Below, in pieces: positions 35,112 to 48,548 of a DNA stretch of 64,000 nucleotides; position 1 is the stretch's first letter, and each line of letters begins with the position of its first letter. A program made the position numbers and the translations under genes. This stretch comes from Micropterus salmoides (Eukaryota; Chordata; Actinopteri; Centrarchiformes; Centrarchidae). The stretch covers positions 4,154,409-4,218,408 of the forward strand of contig NW_024044681.1 in assembly GCF_014851395.1 (NCBI RefSeq). Reading direction: 5' to 3'. The notes under the pieces were generated by a model. It was not told where the DNA came from, searched no databases, and saw only the letters and a program-made list of their open reading frames with translations.

Positions 35112-37672
35112 CTTTTTTATTTAATGATTAATAACTCCTCATGTACAGGTCACAGAGCCCTGGTAGGACAGTGAAGACCGGTGAATGCTTTTGTTTCACA
35201 GTGAACCTTCTAAATACTTGGAACAGGTTAAACAGTAGTTTATCTATTTCAACAACTTTATCAAAGTCATTTAACTTATTACATTTAATTACTTTTTGAT
35301 CCCTTGTCTAAATTTCTAATAAAAGTTTTCAGCTGTTTTTCCAAAGACGGCTTGAGAGGCAGTAAAACTGTCAGATGGACAGAGAGCCAATCAGAAGCAT
35401 CCGAGCAGCATCAGACTTTAGTGGAAGCGCTGAACGACCACACTGTGCACAATAAAAACACGCAAAGCAACTAAATGAATATTATGCAACATATAGCCGA
35501 GCTTTTACAGGAGAGATGTAACCGTGAACATTTATTAAATGACATGTAGCCGACACTGCATGTAAAACCTTTGTCCCTTCCAGTCAAACAGCTGCTGGCT
35601 GCTGGATGCTCTCCATCAGCAGCTGGAGGCATCAGCTCAACTTTAATAATAATCTTATTTCGGCATTAGACGCTGCTGCCGTCACCTGTTCAAACACCAG
35701 CGCTGAACTCTTCATCAATCAAACCTCGGCCTGTTTCTTCCCTCAATATAAATGAATATTTAATGTCATATTTGAAAGCAGGTCCTCTGAGGCCTGTGAT
35801 CCGATGTGGAGAAAGCGGAGAATAAACTCTTCCATCTCCCTCTCGTGAGCAGCCCGAGGAGCAGGACAGTCTTTTCTTTGAAGATCTCACTTGTAAATCT
35901 CTTTGAGATCACTTCAGTCTGAACGGTTGCTCCTAAACCCCTTCAGGAGAAAAGATGAGACCAGCAGAGATGGAGTTTTTCAGACTTGGGGAAGACAAAT
36001 GGATTTTGAATTGAGATTACAACAGGAGAAACATTAAGGAAGAGATGAGTTCATTCACGTCGTGCTTATTGCTCCTATCAAGCCACGAGGAGCGCGGAGG
36101 AGTTGTGCCTGGAGAACCTTACTGTACATGATGTGACATTTAAGGGAGTAAAAGTACAAAGCCCCTGAAATGAAAATACTCAACATTTGAGTAAATGTGT
36201 TTTTAAGGATCTTTTTTCTGATCCACATTCAGGAGACTTAAATTGGACTCCTTTACAGATCTCTTGTTTCGATCAGAGTCTCTCTGAGTATAAAAAGCAG
36301 CTCGTTTGTGTGGAGCAGAAATGAAAGAAAGATCTATGAGATCTCTTCTTCCTCGCTGCTTATCTCGGCCTCAGCAGCAGTTTTTTTTCTCTGCACTTTG
36401 TTCAGTTTGTGAAGCTGCAGAGAGAAAACGTTAGAGGACAAAGTGACGCTCCTCCACGCCGATAATGAACAGTTAGTCTGCAGATAAAGAGGCTGAGAGG
36501 TCTCCCTGGAAACAGCAGCACAGTGTGGGTGTGTTTCATCAGCTTCAACTTTAAAGCATTAAATGAGGATAATAGTGAATTTCAAGCGAGGCGGCTGAAC
36601 ACACGGTGTCCTGTTACCAGCGTGTGTGTTGATTTATTTAAAGGCTGGTTGGATTCCTGCAGAGAGTTTCTTTCCAGGCCCACCATGTCAGCCGCCCGAG
36701 ATTTTCACAGTAAAATGTAGAATACAATTAGATCACGCTCCACTATGTTAATTAAAAACTACTACATGTATTTCACGTCTTTAATCTGCTTAAAAAGGGA
36801 CAAAGCTGAAACTTCAGGCTCTTAACCAATCACACGGCAGCTCAGCTTTGGCGTTCAGGTGGAAATGGATGATGTTGTTTTGTTCCCAAAACAAAGCCTC
36901 CTTCCTTTCAGTGGATCTGATATCTGCGTCTCTGCCTTCAGCTTTTTTCTCTCAGAGCCGTTTTTGTGATTGAAGTTTTTCACAAGGACATTAGCTGAAA
37001 CCTTGGAGCGATTTTCATTCTGAGGTTTGATTTTCAGACGAGGCCAGTCTCAAAGATAATCAGCACACAGTCAGATTGTGTCTCTGGTAAAATCTTCCTC
37101 ATCCTAAATCTCTGCAGCTTCTGTCGCACACCAACACTCTTTTGTTCTGGAGGAAATGAATCTGACCTTCAGGAGATCATACGCTTCACCTCCTGACACT
37201 TGTTTTCATGTGAGGAGGTCGCTGCTGGCTTCCTGTGTGAAACCAGCGCACCCAAACTTAAAACGTCGTTATTATTATCATCTTTGCTAACAGGGCCGCT
37301 GACCTTCATATGACAATAAGAACGCTTTGTTCCAAAGACTGGTGAAGAGTTTCAGCAGCACTTCAACATAAATATCCATCCATCAAAAGTGTCAGCATCC
37401 AGTTGTTGTGGGCGTGACAGGAACCGAGGAGGAAAACAGCTTCAGAATATTTCAGTAATTACTTCCAGAGCTGCATATAAAGTTAAATATTCTGTTTTGT
37501 AATGAAACCTTTGTTGTTTCTCCCAGTGGGTCAGAACATAACAGGTCATTGAATATGCTTTCGATATGGTAACATAACACAGCTACATAGTCTCCACCCA
37601 GAGCGCTCTGCAGAGCATCTTTTGAACCTGCGTTTGGGCTGAATGTAAACAGCAACAGCTAGAGCAGAGGTC

Positions 37673-38023
37673 ACTAATAGGCGGGCCACGGTCTGGATAC
37701 GGACCCAGCCGCTGTCCTTTCTGGACCGCCGACCTACAGCCGATCTATTATTGTGACACTACCTCGTCACGGAGCGTTTTTATTTTTTACCCGCGCAGCC
37801 TTTCTAGCATTTACTGTACTGGTCTGGCGGCCCAGGAAACTCACAGACCAATCGCATGTTCTCCAGTCGTCTCATGTGACGCTGCCCAGCCAATCAAATC
37901 TGTGCATTCAGATGCTTGCGAGTCGAGTCTGCGAGATTCACCTTAGACGGTTTTTAATCAGGAATGTACCACGGGCCGTTCAGAACCAGACCATGTCATA
38001 GATCTCCGATCCCAGCCAGAGCT
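37673..38023. mobile_element. Possible hAT-derived repeat fragment, copy 2
   Basis: Second copy of 18,530-18,880; the 82-codon frame inside it is identical in both copies. Confidence 0.3.
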
Positions 38024-40016
38024 CACGTTTCTCGCTGACCAAGAGGAAGTAGTGAAGAGGTAGCTCTGTAAGAGGGAATGAAAGAGAAGAGGAGGCATGA
38101 CAGCTGTGCATTTGTTAAGATGTGTTGAATGTTTATTATAAACTCGGTTGAGACTGAACTTCGTCACTCCAAGCTACACTTTTATTTCATGTTTTTCTAA
38201 AATTAGTTTAGTTATTATTTATTATCCCTCCAGTTTCATGTCAAAACTAAAAAAAAATATTATTGGATTTTACAGTCTGTTGTTGACTAAAAACACATGT
38301 AGAATCAACTATACGTACTGGCACTGAATGATAACAAGTTAGTCGTTTTGATGTTCGGGACCTTTGCTTGGGGAACCTTTCTCTAACTGGACCTCTTTGA
38401 ATTGTAATTGAAAACCCCTGAGCTAGATGATAATCTGGTTTCACCTTCACATTAAACAGTCTGACATTTGGATACAGAGTCCATCCTGACTGAGTTCAAG
38501 CGTTTCTCAGTCTGCGTTCTTGTCTCTTCTTGTGAAACGTCATCAGCCGCAGCCCGAATACTGGTCCAGTTCTAAAGTCTGCATCTAGCCAGGTACAGTC
38601 GAATACCCGGATGTGTTTTACCGAGCCTGCATCGGTGGGGACTTGGGTGGACTTTGGATAGCCAAGTATCCCAGAATTTCGCGCAAAAAAGCAGAAATGT
38701 CGGAGGAGAAAAGTCACAATCCTGCTGTTCTTGGGTCACATATAGTAGTTTTTTTATGTGGGAATATATTTGTTTAAACTCGATTTCTGGAGACAGAGCT
38801 GATTTGAAAAAATTTGCTATGACGTTTTCAAGTCCACCTCCCCTCATCTCGGCGGAGTCTTCTCTGACAGCTCAGAATCTGCTGTGCTGGAACCGGGATG
38901 CTGATGGACCAGGTCTCTGTAAAGATGTGGGCTCAACAGTCTCTGGTTTCTGTTTCTTGGCCAACATGAGTCCCATTTTGTCAGACCGGACCTGTAGGAG
39001 CAGAATTAAGTCCAAACTGGACCAACATGGTTCCTATGCCGGCTCTCTTTCCTCTGAGCGATCACCGCCCTCCTCCCTTTAAGTTCAGGTACTTCCTCTC
39101 CTTTTACTGGTTACAGTCCAGCTCATTTTTGTGTGTTCTTAAGTTGTTTAATCCTTCACATAACTAGTATTATTGTGTTTTATACTCCTTCACCTGCCCC
39201 TTCAGTTGCTTCACAGTTCAGCACTTCATCAGCCTGCGAACCTTCTTTTAGTCTTTCTGTGACTTTGGGAGGAAAGAAGATCTCACTGTCGGATTCCTGG
39301 GCTTTAAAAATGTGGTTTTACTCCCACAGTCTTTGTTCTGTGCAACTTCCAAACATGTTTCTGCAGAAAACCTGAACGAGGAACCTGAATGATAGAGTTT
39401 GTGTGTGAGATGTCTCCTCTGAGGGGTACTGACGTAAACATCTAGTGAATATTCAGTTTCCATGAATCCATTTTGCACCTAATTAACATGTCTTGGCTCA
39501 GATTCAGCTCTTATTGCATATTTGTAGGAGTGTGACTGCTGACAGCTGGTTGTTATCTGCTGCTGTGGGTCTGAGTGTGAAGAATAAACCACCTGACGTC
39601 TGTTTAAACTCTCTGAGGAAGAAGAACACAGAGGTTTAATATACAGACACTAAAACTTCAGCCTGATTCAGCACAGAAAGAGAAATCAACTGATGTCAGA
39701 GTCTGAATCTTTGTTAAATAGAAACGTCTGACGAACTGCAAGCAAAAAAATGTTTCTGATCTTTGTGAGGACAGTTTCAGGTTCAGGGACTGACAGACGC
39801 TGTCTCTGTTTGGTGGACGGCCAGTTTCCTGCAGCTCAGGGATGTTCTGCATCAAATTAAAAAATCTCAGCATGGATTGGATAATGAGTTCAATCCCAGC
39901 ATGCATTAGTGACAGGAAACGGTCCAGAATTGGCAGAGAGGAGTGACAGGTGGACGGCTGCAGGTGGACCTCAGGGTGGCGGAGTACAGGCCAGGAGAGA
40001 GGACGACGAGGGCAAC

Positions 40017-42095
40017 ATGCAGAACAACGAAACACACAGCACAGCAACAAAAGCAGAGCTACAAAGGAAGAGCAACGAAACCAGAACAACTGAAGAAGAG
40101 CAACAAAAGCAGAGCAACGAAACCAGAACAACAAAAGCAGAGCAATGAAACCAGAACAACTGAAGCAGAGCGACGAAACCAGAACAACTGAAGAAGAGCA
40201 ACAAAAGCAGAGCAACGAAACCAGAACAACAAAAGCAGAGCAATGAAACCAGAACAACTGAAGCAGAGCAACGAAACCAGAACAACAAAAGCAGAGCAAC
40301 GAAACCAGAACAACAAAAGCAGAGCAATGAAACCAGAACAACTGAAGCAGGGCAACGAAACCAGAACAACTGAAGAAGAGTAATGAAACCAGAACAACAT
40401 AAGCAGAGCAATGAAACCAGAACAACTGAAGCAGAGCAACGAAACCAGAACAACTGAAGCAGAGCAACGAAAGCAGAGCAACAAAAGCAGAACAACTGAA
40501 GCAGAGCAACAAAATCAGAGCAACGAAACCATAACAACTGAAGCAGAGCAAGAAAGGAAGAGCAAGAAAGGAAGAGCAACGAAACCATAACAACAGAAGC
40601 ACAGCAACAAAACCAGAACAACTGAAGCAGAGCAACAAAATCAGATCAACGACACCAGAACAACGAAACCAGAACAACAACACCAGAACAACAAAACCAG
40701 AACAACAAAAGCTGAGAAACGCAACCAGAACTGAAGCAGAGCAACAAAAGCAGAGCAATGAAACCAGAACAACTGAAGCAGAGCAACAAAAGCAGAGCAA
40801 CGAAACCAGAACAACAAAACCAGAGCAACTGAAGCAGAGCAAGAAAGGAAGAGCAACGAAACCAGAACAACTGAAGCAGAGCAACAAAAGCAGAGCAACG
40901 AATGCACAACAACTGAAGAAGTGCAACGAAACCAGAACAACTGAAGCAGAACAACTGAAGAAGAGCAACAAAAGCAGAGCAATGAAACCAGAACAACTGA
41001 AGCAGAGCAACAAAAGCAGAGCAACGAAACCAGAACAACAAAACCAGAGCAACTGAAGCAGAGCAAGAAAGGAAGAGCAACGAAACCAGAACAACTGAAG
41101 CAGAGCAACAAAAGCAGAGCAACGAATGCAGAACAACTGAAGAAGAGCAACGAAACCAGAACAACTGAAGCAGAACAACTGAAGAAGAGCAACAAAAGCA
41201 GAGCAATGAAACCAGAACAACAAAACCAGAACAACTGAAGCAGAGCAAGAAAGGAAGAGCAAGAAAGGAAGAGCAGCGAAACCAGAACAACAGAAGCAGA
41301 GCAACAAAACCAGAACAACTGAAGCAGAGCAACAAAATCAGAGCAACGACACCAGAACAACAAAAGCAGAGCAATGAAACCAGAACAACTGAAGAAGAGC
41401 AACAAAAGCAGAGCAACGAAACCAGAACAACAAAAGCAGAGCAACGCAACCAGAACAACTGAAGCAGAGCAACAAAAGCAGAGCAATGAAACCAGAACAA
41501 CTGAAGAAGAGCAACAAAAGCAGAGCAACGAAACCAGAACAACTGAAGCAGAGCAAGAAAGGAAGAGCAACAAAGGAAGAACAACAAAACCAGAACAACT
41601 GAAGCAGAGCAACAAAAGCAGAGCAATGAAACCAGAACAACTGAAGCAGAGCAACGAAACCAGAGCAACAAAAGCAGAGCAACGAAACCAGAACAACTGA
41701 AGAAGAGCAACAAAAGCAGAGCAACGAAACCAGAACAACAAAAGCAGAGCAACAAAAGCAGAGCAACAAAGGAAGAGCAACAAACCCAGAACAATAGAAG
41801 CACAGCAACAAAACCAGAACAGCTGAAGCAGAGCAACAAAATCAGAGCAACGAAACCAGAACAACAAAAGCAGAGCAATGAAACCAGAACAACTGAATCA
41901 GAGCAACAAAAGCAGAGCAACGAAACCAGAACAACTGAAGCAGAGCAACACAGGCATAGCAACAAAAGAAGAGCTACAAAGGCAGAGCAACAAAAGCAGA
42001 GCAACGAAGGCAGAGCAACGAAACCAGAACAACTGAAGCAGAGCAACAAAAGCAGAGCAACAAAGGCAGAGCAACGAAACCAGAACAACGAAAGC
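40017..42095. repeat. 14-bp minisatellite, copy 2 (2.08 kb)
   Basis: Same length as copy 1: the coordinate offset is 19,144 at both its left and right edges. The only difference I can see is A at 42,051 against G at 22,907. The long minus-strand frames (39,658-41,307, 40,641-41,867 and 40,646-42,088) are repeat artefacts. Confidence 0.97.
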
Positions 42096-42933
42096 TAGTT
42101 TCAAGTCTTCTTCAACACAGCATGATGTTCATTTAGTAAATTATGGTCCCATTTAGAGGAACAGAGACCAGGAAGCAGGGGAGGGCGGGATTATCTATGA
42201 TTGACAAGTCATTACCATGACGACCTGTCCAACAGGATAGAGGTGACTCGTATCCACTGCTCTTTAGTTTTTAGCCTGTTTGTGCTAGCTAAAATTAGCA
42301 TCCCAGCTAATATCATATATAACAGATGTACTTTCTCCATTTCTATATATATTTATCAGCTGCAACCTGATGGGACAAAATGCTGGAGTCAGCAACTGAA
42401 GATGAAAATATGGATCAAACATAAAAGTTTACTGATGAAGCTGTGATTAAAGACACGGTCTTATTTCTGTGGTGGGAATGTGTCTCGGTTCAAACTGACC
42501 GTGAAGTTTTAAAAGTCTATTTTACATTTTAAAAAAGCTCTTAATGAAACGCTGTTAAAACACTTCTTTTTATTTCCCTGTTTATTAGACAGGGACGTCG
42601 ACATGAGTCATTGCTTCATAAAGTACATAAAGTAGAGGCCGTGCATTCAGGTTTCATAGCCATGAATAACTGTCCCTTTCCCTGAGACCATCTTCAGCCA
42701 ATATTTAAACACTCAAACTACATTTAGTCGTTTCAGCTGCAGCACACTTCATCATCTTCCTCCTCTAAATGACCACAAAGGGACACGAACAGGTCCCAGA
42801 TCCACTTTACCACATTTGGACCAACTATGTGGACCAAACGGAACAAAACACTAAGTATAAATACAAACATGTTTTCATCAGATCACACCAGAATGAGGTC
42901 AACGTGTCAATGAATTATTGATCACAGAAGCTG

Positions 42934-42959
42934 TAACCCTAACCCTGTAACCCTAACCC
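42934..42959. repeat. Short telomere-like patch, copy 2
   Basis: Identical to 23,787-23,812. Confidence 0.8.
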
Positions 42960-43265
42960 ATCTTCAGCAACTTCCAGGATGAAGATGGCTTTAATTACTG
43001 AATGAAAAACTAAACAAGCACACTTCAAGTGTTTAATGGGACTGTCAGTCACAGGCCGATCCAGAAGAGGAGGAACCTGAACATGTTTTCTATGCAGATG
43101 ACACACCGCTCTATCCGTCATTGAAAGATGTCCCGTAACTTTTAAAAACTGAGTTCTGATTAGGAACAAACCTGCTCGGGTCCTCTCTCTGCTAACATGA
43201 ATGAGTCCACTCGTGTTTTTACAGCTGAGGAGAAGGCAGTCAGTTCTTGTCATGATCCTGATCTG

Positions 43266-43283
43266 TATATATATATATATATA
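43266..43283. repeat. (TA)9 microsatellite, copy 2
   Basis: Two units longer than the first copy. Confidence 0.9.
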
Positions 43284-43433
43284 GTGCTTTTGTCCCTTCA
43301 CTCACTGCTGGTTCAGTCGATTAAACCTCACTTAATGTACGTGCTCGTGTCTGTTACCTGCGTTCAGCTCTAACAAACGTGTTTCTAAATCTATCTGTGA
43401 CAGCTCACTTCACTGGTCTTACAATACACAAAA

Positions 43434-43935
43434 AAATCTAATTCTCAACCCAACTCGTCACATATGGACGCTTGGTCCGACCCATTGGTGTCACTTTTTT
43501 AACGCCCTATGTACCGTTAACTGTCATTTTTGGACATGTAGCAACAAAAAGCATCCAACATCAAGTTGGCAAGAATAAATATTAAACGTCCTGTTAAACA
43601 TTCAAAATAAAACTAGTACTTAATGTTTTGAAATGTCGCAATTTGGTTAGGTTTAGGAAACAAAAGTACTTGGTTAAGGCTGGGAAACGATAACTACGTC
43701 CCCAACGTAACTTCAATAAAAACATTTGATTTTGACTTTTTGTTTCATTTGGGAAACACCCGTCTCCAGACTAAAAGTCCAGTTTCTGGCCCTCCGTCCA
43801 CCCCAGACACCTCCTTACTCTGACTTTACTGTTTATTTCCCTACATCTACCTTTGAAATGATGCTACAGGGTTTCCCCCAGTGTGCTGAACTGTGATGCT
43901 AAGGGGCTCTCCAGTGTTACAATCTGACACCAGCT
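43434..43935 (+). repeat. Dispersed repeat of unknown class, longest copy (copy 2 of block)
   Basis: Second copy of 24,290-24,790, differing by isolated homopolymer indels. Confidence 0.6.
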
Positions 43936-46764
43936 GCTCTTGACCTTGCGTCCATATGTGAAGAGAGGGAACAGGTTGGTTATTACAGACTTCTCTGAGC
44001 ATCATCTCCCTGCTTCTAAAGCTCTTTTACAGAATGGCTTCTGTCTCCAAAGAAAGTTTTTTCCTTTATGCTTTTACTTTGGTAATTTTTTGTTTTTATA
44101 TCTTTTACCATGTTCTCTAATTGTTTGCTCTTCTTTATCTCCTACAGTCATGTCCCGCCCCCTCTGCAGAGCTCAGTGTGTTTCCTGTTTGAAAAGCTCT
44201 CTATAAATAAGCTGTTATTATTCTGAGTGTTGGAGCTGCTGACAGCCGGCTGACAGCAGCCTGACGGAGCAGCAGCAGCTCTGAGAGAACCTGCAGGGTG
44301 ACAGCTTCATCCTAACTGTACAGGAACAACTGCTTTGGCAACTCATCAGGACTGTCCTGTTTCCCAGAATGCAGCCTGATTCTCCCCACAGAGCAGGACA
44401 GAGATCTCACCTGGTCAACTCTGACAGCATCATTATAGACCATTTTATAGACAACAGCAGCACATGAGTGACTGACAGCGGGCCGGTCCTGGACCTTGTG
44501 TCGGTTGATTGGCTGGTCGGTTGTCTTACTGCGACTAAATGCACCAACGACAAATGTCAATGAGACCGCAGGACGTTCTAATATTAACGGCTGTTGCACA
44601 CTTGAGGATGTTCAAACCTTAAAAGCCTGAACCATCAAACAATTGCCAGAAAATGGAGACATTATTATTCCTTAAGCCAAATAAATAAATAAAAAGAATT
44701 GCTCTTTGCATGTGTGAGTTTTGTTTTGTATAATTTTTGATACATTCGGAATTTATTGCAATAATTTGCCCACATCATGTTTTTTAACAACAAAAAACAT
44801 GCAGATCTCAACATGTTTCAAGCAGCATCACCATCTTCCCCTCACCGCTCCATGTCACTTGAACTGCCATCCATAATCAGGACTTTTTTTTCATTTAAAA
44901 AATACAAACCAAACACAAATTACTGCGTATTTCTCCTCTGAACTGATTGTTTGTATTTAAAATCAGTGACCAAAAGACAATTATCATGAAGTGAGTCATC
45001 AACATCAAATTAGGCATTTAGCATCTCGATACAGCAGAAAAATACAATACAGGCAACAAAATTTCTCAATTTCTGCTCTGAATATACCTAATTATGCCTT
45101 TTAAAAGAGTGAATGTAGCTTAATGGAATGCATAATGAATAATAAGCAATGAAACTATGATTTACAGATGTATGCATAAATGATCTCTGCTGTATCTAAT
45201 TTAATACACACATTTTCAACACAATTTTACTATAAAATAAGTTGTGAAATATTCAGTAAATAATCATATTGAAGTATCCAAAACAATTTGAAAGTTCTTC
45301 TCACCTTAACTCCTTCAAACGGGGCAAAAGTGTCCTTGTAAACCACCTGTAGGCCACCGACTGACAACCTTTATTGTGGATGTCTCAATTGAAGGACCTA
45401 TGTTGGATGAATTTCGGACCCCTGCTGGATCTGATTGGATACATCAGGTTTTGGGGGGGGAAATGATCACACTGATGATGTAGAGGTCTCTAAAACTCGT
45501 CTATCATACATGATACACTTGGCGATATTAACCAGTGTTGTGTGCGTCCAGCGTATCACATGTTTTTAAGTGCTTTGACAGAGAATCTGCAGCATTTATT
45601 GGATGTTGGATTTATTTTGACTTCCTGTTCTGAGATCAGTTCATGTTTTTAATACAAACAGCATCACTCGCTGTCCAGCAGACAGGAAACACAGACCCAA
45701 ACTCTGAGTTTACAGAAAATTTCATGAACCTGCTGCAGGTTGCATCACTGGTGTTGCAGCAGCAAACGGTCACAGATGGTTAGAGTTAATGTGGTCCAGT
45801 AGAGTCCGTCAGAGTCCAGCTGAGTCCAGCAGAGCGTTCACTCTGTTTGTAAAGTTCTTCTGCTCACATGGAGACATTTACTCCACCTTTAATGAACGTC
45901 TTTAACTGGCTGAAGAAGTGAACATAAATCTTTCACTGAGATGAAGCTCCACTATCGTCACTTGTTACGTTGATATTTCAGACTCAACAAATTACAGCTC
46001 CTTCTGAGTGAGGAAGACAGCAGCTGTTTGTTGTCACAGTAAAGGAGGGGTGAGACATAAACACATCCTGTAGGGATGGATGCAGATGGGATATATGGTG
46101 CAACAATGGTCATTTATGAGGGGATGAAAAAGATGTTCAGGAGAGAAACTCCCACCGCGACTCTTCTGTTCATTTCCAACAGAATCCTCGTGAAGTTTGA
46201 GATTAGCTCTGCAGCCGCTCTCTGACTTTTACTTCTGTTAGAAGTTTTCTTCCTGCAGCTTCATTAAATCTGACCCGAGTTCAGCGTCAGTGCTTAAAAC
46301 TACATTAACGCCACTAAATGATGATGATTCCTTCTCTGCGGTCGTTCCTGTAGGGCGGTAATGAAGCTTTATTTATTCTGTTAAATGTAAATGAGACAGC
46401 AGATTCAGATGTGTTCAGTGTTGTCCGGCAGCTTCCTGCAGCTGCGGGCGGTGCTGCGTTCGAGGTTTGTCAGACGTGTTGATTGAGGCCGCGGTGAACT
46501 TTAATTCTCCGATGATGAAGATGAATGTGAATCAGGCGTCTCGCTGCGTCGGCTGATGGAGGGAAACTGATCCAGGCAGCGGGAGACGTCTACAGCATTA
46601 ATGCAGGACGGAGGGTCGACCTGTCAGGACGGAGAGACGCCGACGCTGCCTGAACTCACCGTGATGTGGAGACACAGAGAGACAGAAGCTGTCTGCAGCA
46701 GAATACCAAGAGGAAGAGAGGCGTTTACTGTCAGCTGCTGGAGCGGAAACTGATCAGTTTTACG

Positions 46765-47400
46765 GACTGTTTACAGACTGTTTACAGACTGTTTACAAAC
46801 TGTTTACAGACTATTTTCAGACTATTTTCAGACTGTTTACAGACTGTTTACAAACTGTTTACAGACTCTTTACAGACTATTTTCAGACTCTTTACAGACT
46901 CTTTACAGACTCTTTACAGACTATTTTCAGACTGTTTACAGACTCTTTACAGACTGTTTACAGACTATTTTCAGACTGTTTACAGACTATTTTCAGACTG
47001 TTTACAGACTGTTTACAACGTTTACAGACTCTTTACAGACTGTTTACAGACTGTTTACAAACTGTTTACAGACTATTTTCAGACTGTTTACAGACTGTTT
47101 ACAGACTGTTTACAGACTGTTTACAGACTATTTTCAGACTGTTTACAGACTGTTTACAAACTGTTTACAGACTCTTTACAGACTCTTTACAGACTCTTTA
47201 CAGACTGTTTACAAACTGTTTACAGACTATTTTCAGACTCTTTACAAACTGTTTACAGACTCTTTACAGACTATTTTCAGACTATTTTCAGACTGTTTAC
47301 AGACTGTTTACAGATTGTTTACAAACTATTTTCAGACTGTTTACAAACTGTTTACAGACTGTTTACAGACTTTTTACAAACTGTTTACAGGCTGTTTACA
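46765..47400. repeat. 11-bp minisatellite, copy 2 (58 units)
   Basis: Also 58 units, with two bases missing in unit 24. Aligned unit by unit with 27,610-28,246, the type differs at units 12, 13, 19, 26, 32 and 48 and agrees elsewhere apart from the two broken units. The 274-codon plus frame (46,666-47,490) over it is an artefact. Confidence 0.95.
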
Positions 47401-48515
47401 GGCTGGACTTTAATCTCTAATGGTCTAGTCCCCTTCCTGTGTGCATCCCTGTTGTTCCTCACACTTTGGCTCCATCCACACAGTTTTTAAATACTGATGA
47501 GTCACCAAATCTCACAGCAGATGAGTCCAAGTCAAATCTCAGATCTCATTGTTGCGACATGAGTCCAGTTCTCCGCTCGGGTTCTGAGCTGCATTTAACG
47601 CTTTCTGCTCCTGAACTCAACAGTTCACAGATCACTTTGTTCTGTTTCCTGTAATGGTCCTGAACTGTCCGACACTTCACCTTAAAAATATTTTAAAGTA
47701 AGAACCTTGTTTTTCTTCTGAAATCATGAAAAAAAACAAGACATCAGATCTGAACTTTTCTTCAGGGAGCTTCCTGCCCTTCCTCGTTTCTTTGCTCTTC
47801 AGTAAAAAGTAAAAGCTTTTGCCTGTAATGAGTTCATGTTTTCAGCTGAAGTAAGCAGACAGTTCAGCCAATCGAGTTCACCTGTCTGCGTTCACCTGCA
47901 GCAGGAAGTCGCTTCAGCCTTCATTCAGGTTAAGTTTCAAAGACTTCAGTCAGAATAAAAAGGTTCAGAGAGTCTCAGCAGGTTCTTCAAGTGCTTCGAG
48001 TGTAAACGTTTCCCTGCTTTGCGCCTCTTTGGAGCTGAGGCTGAACGAGGCCTGGCTGCCGCTGGACCGCCTGAGCTGTTCGTCCGACACTTCACCTGCG
48101 TCCACCTCCAGGAAGGTGGAGCTGAACCATGTCCAGCTGAACCTTCTGTCTCCTCTGTGGGTCTGTTCCAGAGGAAGATGAAGAACCCTCACTTTCCAGC
48201 ACGTCTTCATTATGGCTATTTAAAGTCCAGACGGCGTTTTATTTCCTACAAAGTAAAAGATCCTCCCGTCATTTTAAGGAGACGGGAAGCCCACGAACAG
48301 AAGGAGTTAAACAACCTGAGCTGCTTCCTGTTTCATCCTCACAGCGCAGAGAAGAAACACATCATCTGACCTGGAGGCTGCAAGTCGAGAGTTTATCTTC
48401 CACCACACTGATGCTCGCAGCGCCTTCCTGCTCCTCCTGCTCCTCCCAAAAGTCTGAAATTAAATTTGGGGATTAAAGGAGGAAATAGGATTATGATGGT
48501 ATTTTGCAGATAGAA

Positions 48516-48548
48516 CCCCCCCCCCCCACACACACACACACACACACA
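48516..48548. repeat. C12 homopolymer plus (CA)11, copy 2
   Basis: One C longer than the first copy. Confidence 0.93.
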
